From contig FMTX01000018.1 in assembly GCA_900100895.1 (NCBI GenBank), positions 16,207 to 80,206 on the forward strand: a stretch of DNA of 64,000 nt. The letters are read 5' to 3'. This stretch comes from Lachnospiraceae bacterium YSD2013 (lineage in GTDB: Bacteria > Bacillota > Clostridia > Lachnospirales > Lachnospiraceae). The position numbers were made by a program, and so were the translations under genes. This document shows, in pieces, positions 60,714-64,000 of this stretch (position 1 is the stretch's first letter; the number at the start of each line of letters is the position of its first letter). A model generated the notes under the pieces. That model saw only the letters and a list, made by a program, of their open reading frames with translations. It ran no database searches and was not told the origin of the DNA.

Positions 60714-62141
60714 ATGAGCAGAATTAAATTCTACAATACTTTAACCAAGAAGGTTGAAGATTTTGTACCCAATGTTGAAGGTAAGGTATCACTTTATACC
60801 TGTGGCCCTACCGTGTATCACTTTGCACACATTGGTAACCTCCGATGTTATATCATGGAAGACATTCTCGACAGAACTTTAAGATATGCAGGCTACGATG
60901 TTAAGCGCGTTATGAACATCACCGACGTAGGCCATCTTTCAAGCGATGCCGACACCGGCGAGGACAAGATGCTTGCGGGTGCCAAGCGTGAGCACAAGAC
61001 CGTTATGGAGATTGCCAAGTTCTACACCGACGCTTTCTTTAGCGATTGCAAGAAGTTAAACATCCGTATTCCCGACGTTGTGGAGCCCGCAACTCACTGC
61101 ATCCCCGAGTTCATCAACATGGTGCAGGAGCTCCTTAACAAAGGTTTTGCATATGTTGCAGGCGAGAATGTTTATTTTGACACATCCAAGCTCAAAGAAT
61201 ACTACGTCCTCTCCAATCAGAGCGAAGACGACTTGAAAGTTGCTGTTAGAGACGACGTTGATGAAGATACTAATAAGAGAAACAAGAACGACTTCGTGCT
61301 TTGGTTCACCAAGTCCAAGTTCGAGGATCAGGCTCTTAAGTGGGACAGCCCCTGGGGCGTAGGTTACCCCGGCTGGCACATTGAGTGCTCCTGCATCAGC
61401 ATGAAGCACTTAGGCGAGAAGCTCGATATCCACTGTGGCGGTATCGACAACATCTTCCCTCACCACACCAATGAAATTGCGCAGAGCGAATCCTTCCTTG
61501 GCCACAAGTGGTGTAACTACTGGTTCCACGTTCATCACCTTACCCAGAAGGGCGGCGCCAAGATGTCTAAGAGTTCCGGCGAGTTCTTATGCGTGGATTT
61601 ACTTGAGAAAAAGGGCTACAATCCCTTGGTATACAGATTCTTTTGCTTACAGAGCCACTATCGTAAGCCTCTTGAGTTCAGCTTCGAAGTCATGGACAAC
61701 GTTAAGGCTGCTTACGACAAGCTTAAGAAGCAGGTTGCGCGCATCGCTTCCGAGTCCGCAGGCCAGAGCGTTGACGAGAAGGTATTTAACGAGTGCAAAG
61801 AAAAGTTCATCGACACTCTCGGTAACGACTTGAACACTTCTTCTGCCATCACTCTTCTCTACGAAGTATTGAAGGCTGATTGCAACAACGCCACCAAGAA
61901 AGCTATCATCGCAAGCTTTGACGAGGTTCTTAACCTTGATTTGCTCAAAGAAGAAGCTTCCGACAAGCCCGCAGTTGATGCCGAGCTTGAAGCTTACATC
62001 TTAGAGCGCATCGAAGCCCGCAAGGAAGCCAAGAAGAACAAAGACTTCGCCACTGCCGACGCCATCCGCGAGGAGCTTGCCGTCAAGGGCATTGTCATTA
62101 AGGACACCCGCGAAGGTACCGTTTGGAGCCTCAGCGAATAA
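60714..62141 (+). CDS. cysS: Cysteinyl-tRNA synthetase
   Basis: The 475-residue class I synthetase has the zinc-site start YTCGPTVYHFAHIGN (HIGH motif HFAHIGN), YPGWHIECSCIS, HCGGIDNIFPHHTNEIAQSE and the KMSKS loop GGAKMSKSSGEF. It charges tRNA-Cys. The C-terminal DALR-like helical domain is short but complete. Ribosome site AAGGAGG. Monocistronic with its own terminator. Confidence 0.97.
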   Translation: MSRIKFYNTLTKKVEDFVPNVEGKVSLYTCGPTVYHFAHIGNLRCYIMEDILDRTLRYAGYDVKRVMNITDVGHLSSDADTGEDKMLAGAKREHKTVMEIAKFYTDAFFSDCKKLNIRIPDVVEPATHCIPEFINMVQELLNKGFAYVAGENVYFDTSKLKEYYVLSNQSEDDLKVAVRDDVDEDTNKRNKNDFVLWFTKSKFEDQALKWDSPWGVGYPGWHIECSCISMKHLGEKLDIHCGGIDNIFPHHTNEIAQSESFLGHKWCNYWFHVHHLTQKGGAKMSKSSGEFLCVDLLEKKGYNPLVYRFFCLQSHYRKPLEFSFEVMDNVKAAYDKLKKQVARIASESAGQSVDEKVFNECKEKFIDTLGNDLNTSSAITLLYEVLKADCNNATKKAIIASFDEVLNLDLLKEEASDKPAVDAELEAYILERIEARKEAKKNKDFATADAIREELAVKGIVIKDTREGTVWSLSE

Positions 62142-62156
62142 TATTGATTCAATATG

Positions 62157-62190
62157 TTGGGCGGTAACCTGCGCAAGGTTTGCCGTCCAA
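62157..62190 (+). terminator. cysS terminator
   Basis: The long stem TTGGGCGGtAACCT / AGGTTtGCCGtCCAA is followed by TATTTTTG, just before the lipoprotein ribosome site. Confidence 0.85.
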
Positions 62191-62219
62191 TATTTTTGCC
62201 AAAGAAAGGATTTTTAGTC

Positions 62220-63173
62220 ATGGAAAATAATGCGATTAAGCTGTTGTCGCTGTGCCTCGTGCTTGCGCTTTGCGCGGGATGTACCAGTGATTCGGCAGGC
62301 AGCGCTTCTACTTCTGCCAAAGGAACCGGCTCAACCGATACTTCTGCTGAGTCTTCGAGTTCTGCTTCGGTAGATGCTTCCGTTGAAGGCGGTTCCGTTG
62401 CTGAAGCATCCGTTGATGTTACCGCAACAGTTGGCGACAATTATACTTTCAGCCTTACCGACAATGTTTCAGACCTTATTAAAAATTTCAATGCCAATGG
62501 TATAAGAGTTATGGATGCCAAGTACTCTCGCCTTTACGAAGTCGACGAGTCAGGCAAGATTTATTACGGCAAGACCAAATTTGACCGCGAAGACCCTTCA
62601 CCCGTTGTGCTCGTTACTCCCGACTCTGTACCAAGCGATACAACCGCAACCATGGGATATCTTAGATTCATCTTCGATTCGGCCAAGTTTCCTTGCAGCT
62701 CGCTTTCTTTGATTGAAGGTTGGAACGGCGATGTTGAGAACGTAGACAAGTATCTTACCGATGAAAACAGTATACATGAAGATGACTACATATTTGCAGT
62801 GTTTAAGAATGGTCGGATAATCCCCGCCAAGGACATTACAGACAAGTATACAGACAGTGCGGCGAAGGTTGTCGAGTGCGGTTCTCTGGACGAGTATTTG
62901 AAAGCCGAAGGATTGTCCTATTTTAAGAACGAAGAAATCAATCGCATCCCCGGTTCTTTTACCGGTATTGAATCCAATCCTACCAAGTCACGCTCCGAAG
63001 GATTCTATTCTATTTACTTTGCTATGATTGATCTTTCTTCCGAGTATCTTGCAGGCAACATTGATAACTTCGGTTTCATTATCAAAGACGCCAAAGGATA
63101 TGTTTATATATCGATTGCAACTTCCTACGATAATCATATGGCACTCAGAAGGGCTGAGAAGTATCACGAATAA
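62220..63173 (+). CDS. Lipoprotein of unknown function
   Basis: The 317-residue protein from ATG 62220 (AAAGGA upstream) has a lipobox LVLALCAGC (Cys near 18) and a long Ser/Ala/Thr/Asp linker (SADSAGSASTSAKGTGS-like, to about 65). The globular domain has TFSLTDNVSDLIKNFNANGIRVMDAKYSRLYEVDESGKI and GFYSIYFAMIDLSSEYLAG. Not recognised. The linker style matches the lipoproteins at 8535 and 18794, as expected for one organism's surface proteins. The frame opens at 62154 inside the cysS terminator, which is unlikely to be coding. Confidence 0.8.
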   Translation: MENNAIKLLSLCLVLALCAGCTSDSAGSASTSAKGTGSTDTSAESSSSASVDASVEGGSVAEASVDVTATVGDNYTFSLTDNVSDLIKNFNANGIRVMDAKYSRLYEVDESGKIYYGKTKFDREDPSPVVLVTPDSVPSDTTATMGYLRFIFDSAKFPCSSLSLIEGWNGDVENVDKYLTDENSIHEDDYIFAVFKNGRIIPAKDITDKYTDSAAKVVECGSLDEYLKAEGLSYFKNEEINRIPGSFTGIESNPTKSRSEGFYSIYFAMIDLSSEYLAGNIDNFGFIIKDAKGYVYISIATSYDNHMALRRAEKYHE

Positions 63174-63190
63174 TAAATCAGAGCAACAAA

Positions 63191-63218
63191 AAAGACTCTT
63201 CAGACACGAAGAGTCTTT
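63191..63218. terminator. bidirectional terminator between lipoprotein and CarD genes
   Basis: The 10-base stem AAAGACTCTT / AAGAGTCTTT has A- and T-runs on both sides, between convergent genes. Confidence 0.9.
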
Positions 63219-63233
63219 TATTATGTCTATATG

Positions 63234-63731
63234 TTAAACCGTGATGCGATCGGCAATCATCTGCTTAATCTCAGCCTTGTCCTTGCCGAGGGCGAAGGCA
63301 AGCTCACTGCAGAGGTTCTCGCCCGCAATCTTGAGATATTTATCATCGGTCGCGGTTGTCTTCTTACCTTCTTTCAAACGGATATTTCTTCTGGTGTTTA
63401 AGTTCTTGAGAACGCTTACGAGGTCATGAAGGTCACAACTCTTAATAACTTCGCGATATCTTGCTTCTCTTAACTTGTCATTGTCAATATTCAGTTCTTC
63501 AATTGTAGCAACGTCGTCAATCAAGGCCTTAGCCTCTTCGCCCGAGCAAATCTTTCTCATGGCGTTGTCATTGTCAACGGGTACGTAGACTTTGCTGCTC
63601 TTGGCGCTAAGCGGAACCAAGAGATAGTATTTCCTGTCCTTGTCAGCCCCCGAAATAGCCAGCGAAGTAATGTCCTTAATCTGGCAAATTCCCCCGGTCA
63701 TGTGTACTACGTATTCATCGATCTTATACAT
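63234..63731 (-). CDS. CarD/CdnL-family transcription factor
   Basis: The 165-residue protein has an N-terminal RNA-polymerase-interaction domain of Tudor type (YKIDEYVVHMTGGICQIKDI, YYLLVPLSAKSSKVYVPVDN) and a helical C-terminal domain (KLREARYREVIKSCDLHDLVSVLKNLNTRRNIRLKEGKK). CarD proteins bind the polymerase beta lobe and stabilise open promoters. Ribosome site AAAAGGAGG. Single gene. Confidence 0.92.
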   Translation of the reverse strand: MYKIDEYVVHMTGGICQIKDITSLAISGADKDRKYYLLVPLSAKSSKVYVPVDNDNAMRKICSGEEAKALIDDVATIEELNIDNDKLREARYREVIKSCDLHDLVSVLKNLNTRRNIRLKEGKKTTATDDKYLKIAGENLCSELAFALGKDKAEIKQMIADRITV

Positions 63732-63861
63732 GCGTGCCTCCTTTTCACTGACTATATTATATCACAAGGAATGTACACGCTGTAAGTAAAAAATTAACCA
63801 AAAATTAACAATTATTACCCATTTTTCTCTTCACCCCCGCAATTGACTTATTCTTTCCCCT

Positions 63862-64000
63862 CTATATGGCTTCCCGAACACGCCTCATGTCGGGCAAAAG
63901 TCTTCCCCCGAGACCCTCTCCCGCTTCAATCTCGCGTAGCGGCCGGTCAGACGCTCCGTATAGACTGCGGTCTGCCCTACGCAAAAAGTGGTGCTTGAGG
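63862..64000 (-). CDS. Possible C-terminal end of a gene running off the right edge
   Basis: The minus strand is open from the edge to TAG at 63862-63864 (46 codons; LRRADRSLYGASDRPLREIE, then GGRLLPDMRRVREAI). The base composition is richer in G and C than the preceding gap. The plus strand is also open from ATG 63887, so the coding strand is uncertain. No domain recognised. The 130 bases between this and the CarD gene show nothing else. Confidence 0.3.
   Translation of the reverse strand, partial: LKHHFLRRADRSLYGASDRPLREIEAGEGLGGRLLPDMRRVREAI

Noticed and set aside
1..64000. tRNA, rRNA, prophage or insertion-sequence genes
   Set aside because: I looked for tRNA T-loop and CCA patterns, transposase motifs and phage structural genes and saw none.

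Overview
The window looks like chromosomal DNA of a low-to-mid GC Gram-positive anaerobe of the Clostridia, most likely a Lachnospiraceae gut or rumen bacterium. The evidence is the gene content: MalQ/glycogen phosphorylase under a LacI regulator, a FeoA-FeoB fusion with a small Cys-rich partner, BioY/BirA, many lipoproteins with Ser/Thr/Ala-rich linkers, GGAGG-type ribosome sites and sigma-A promoters. Most genes lie on the minus strand. I see no rRNA, tRNA, CRISPR array, phage or insertion sequence. The placement is an inference from families, not from a marker gene.

Layout. 1-5.1 kb: a CYTH protein, then a peptide-export locus made of a peptidase-containing ABC transporter (C39 type) and two very small double-glycine-leader precursor peptides (2946-3077 and 4905-5030), with a four-helix membrane protein and a DUF937-like protein with a histone-H1-like tail between them. 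5.2-8.5 kb: a MarR regulator and two ArsA/Get3-type ATPases with C-terminal HSP20-like domains, with an 80-residue protein between them. 8.5-11 kb: a YD-repeat lipoprotein and a mirrored array of four palindromes. 11-16 kb: lacI-glgP-malQ for alpha-glucan use. 16-20.8 kb: unknown membrane and TerD-like proteins, a lipoprotein, a possibly leaderless small gene and a candidate ncRNA. 20.8-28.3 kb: ACT regulator-hom-lysC (aspartate family), birA facing bioY with shared repeats, glyA and a lipid kinase. 28.3-35.7 kb: iron uptake (feoAB and partner), 5'-nucleotidase, DUF1653 protein, holA, lipoprotein, TIM-barrel epimerase and FMN oxidoreductase, followed by the remnant of an iron alcohol dehydrogenase. 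36.8-45.7 kb: an HD-GYP sensor, comEC and comEA, and a membrane-anchored glycosidase-like protein with a solute-binding-like protein. 45.7-51.4 kb: arginine synthesis (GNAT-argJ-argB-argD facing argG) with ARG-box-like sites. 51.4-56.7 kb: RidA, a small protein and a response regulator with a SARP/BTAD output followed by two LytS-type kinases, the first of which has lost its phosphoacceptor histidine. 56.7-64 kb: TPR-DUF4037-DUF4125 protein overlapping a GH2 enzyme, cysS, a lipoprotein, a CarD-type regulator and a possible gene end at the edge.

The best candidates for undescribed biology are the two double-glycine peptides with their transporter, the mirrored palindrome array together with an 11-bp word (GTTTACATAAC) that recurs six times in the window, the paired ArsA-HSP20 operon with its MarR operators, the kinase/pseudokinase pair and the ncRNA candidate.
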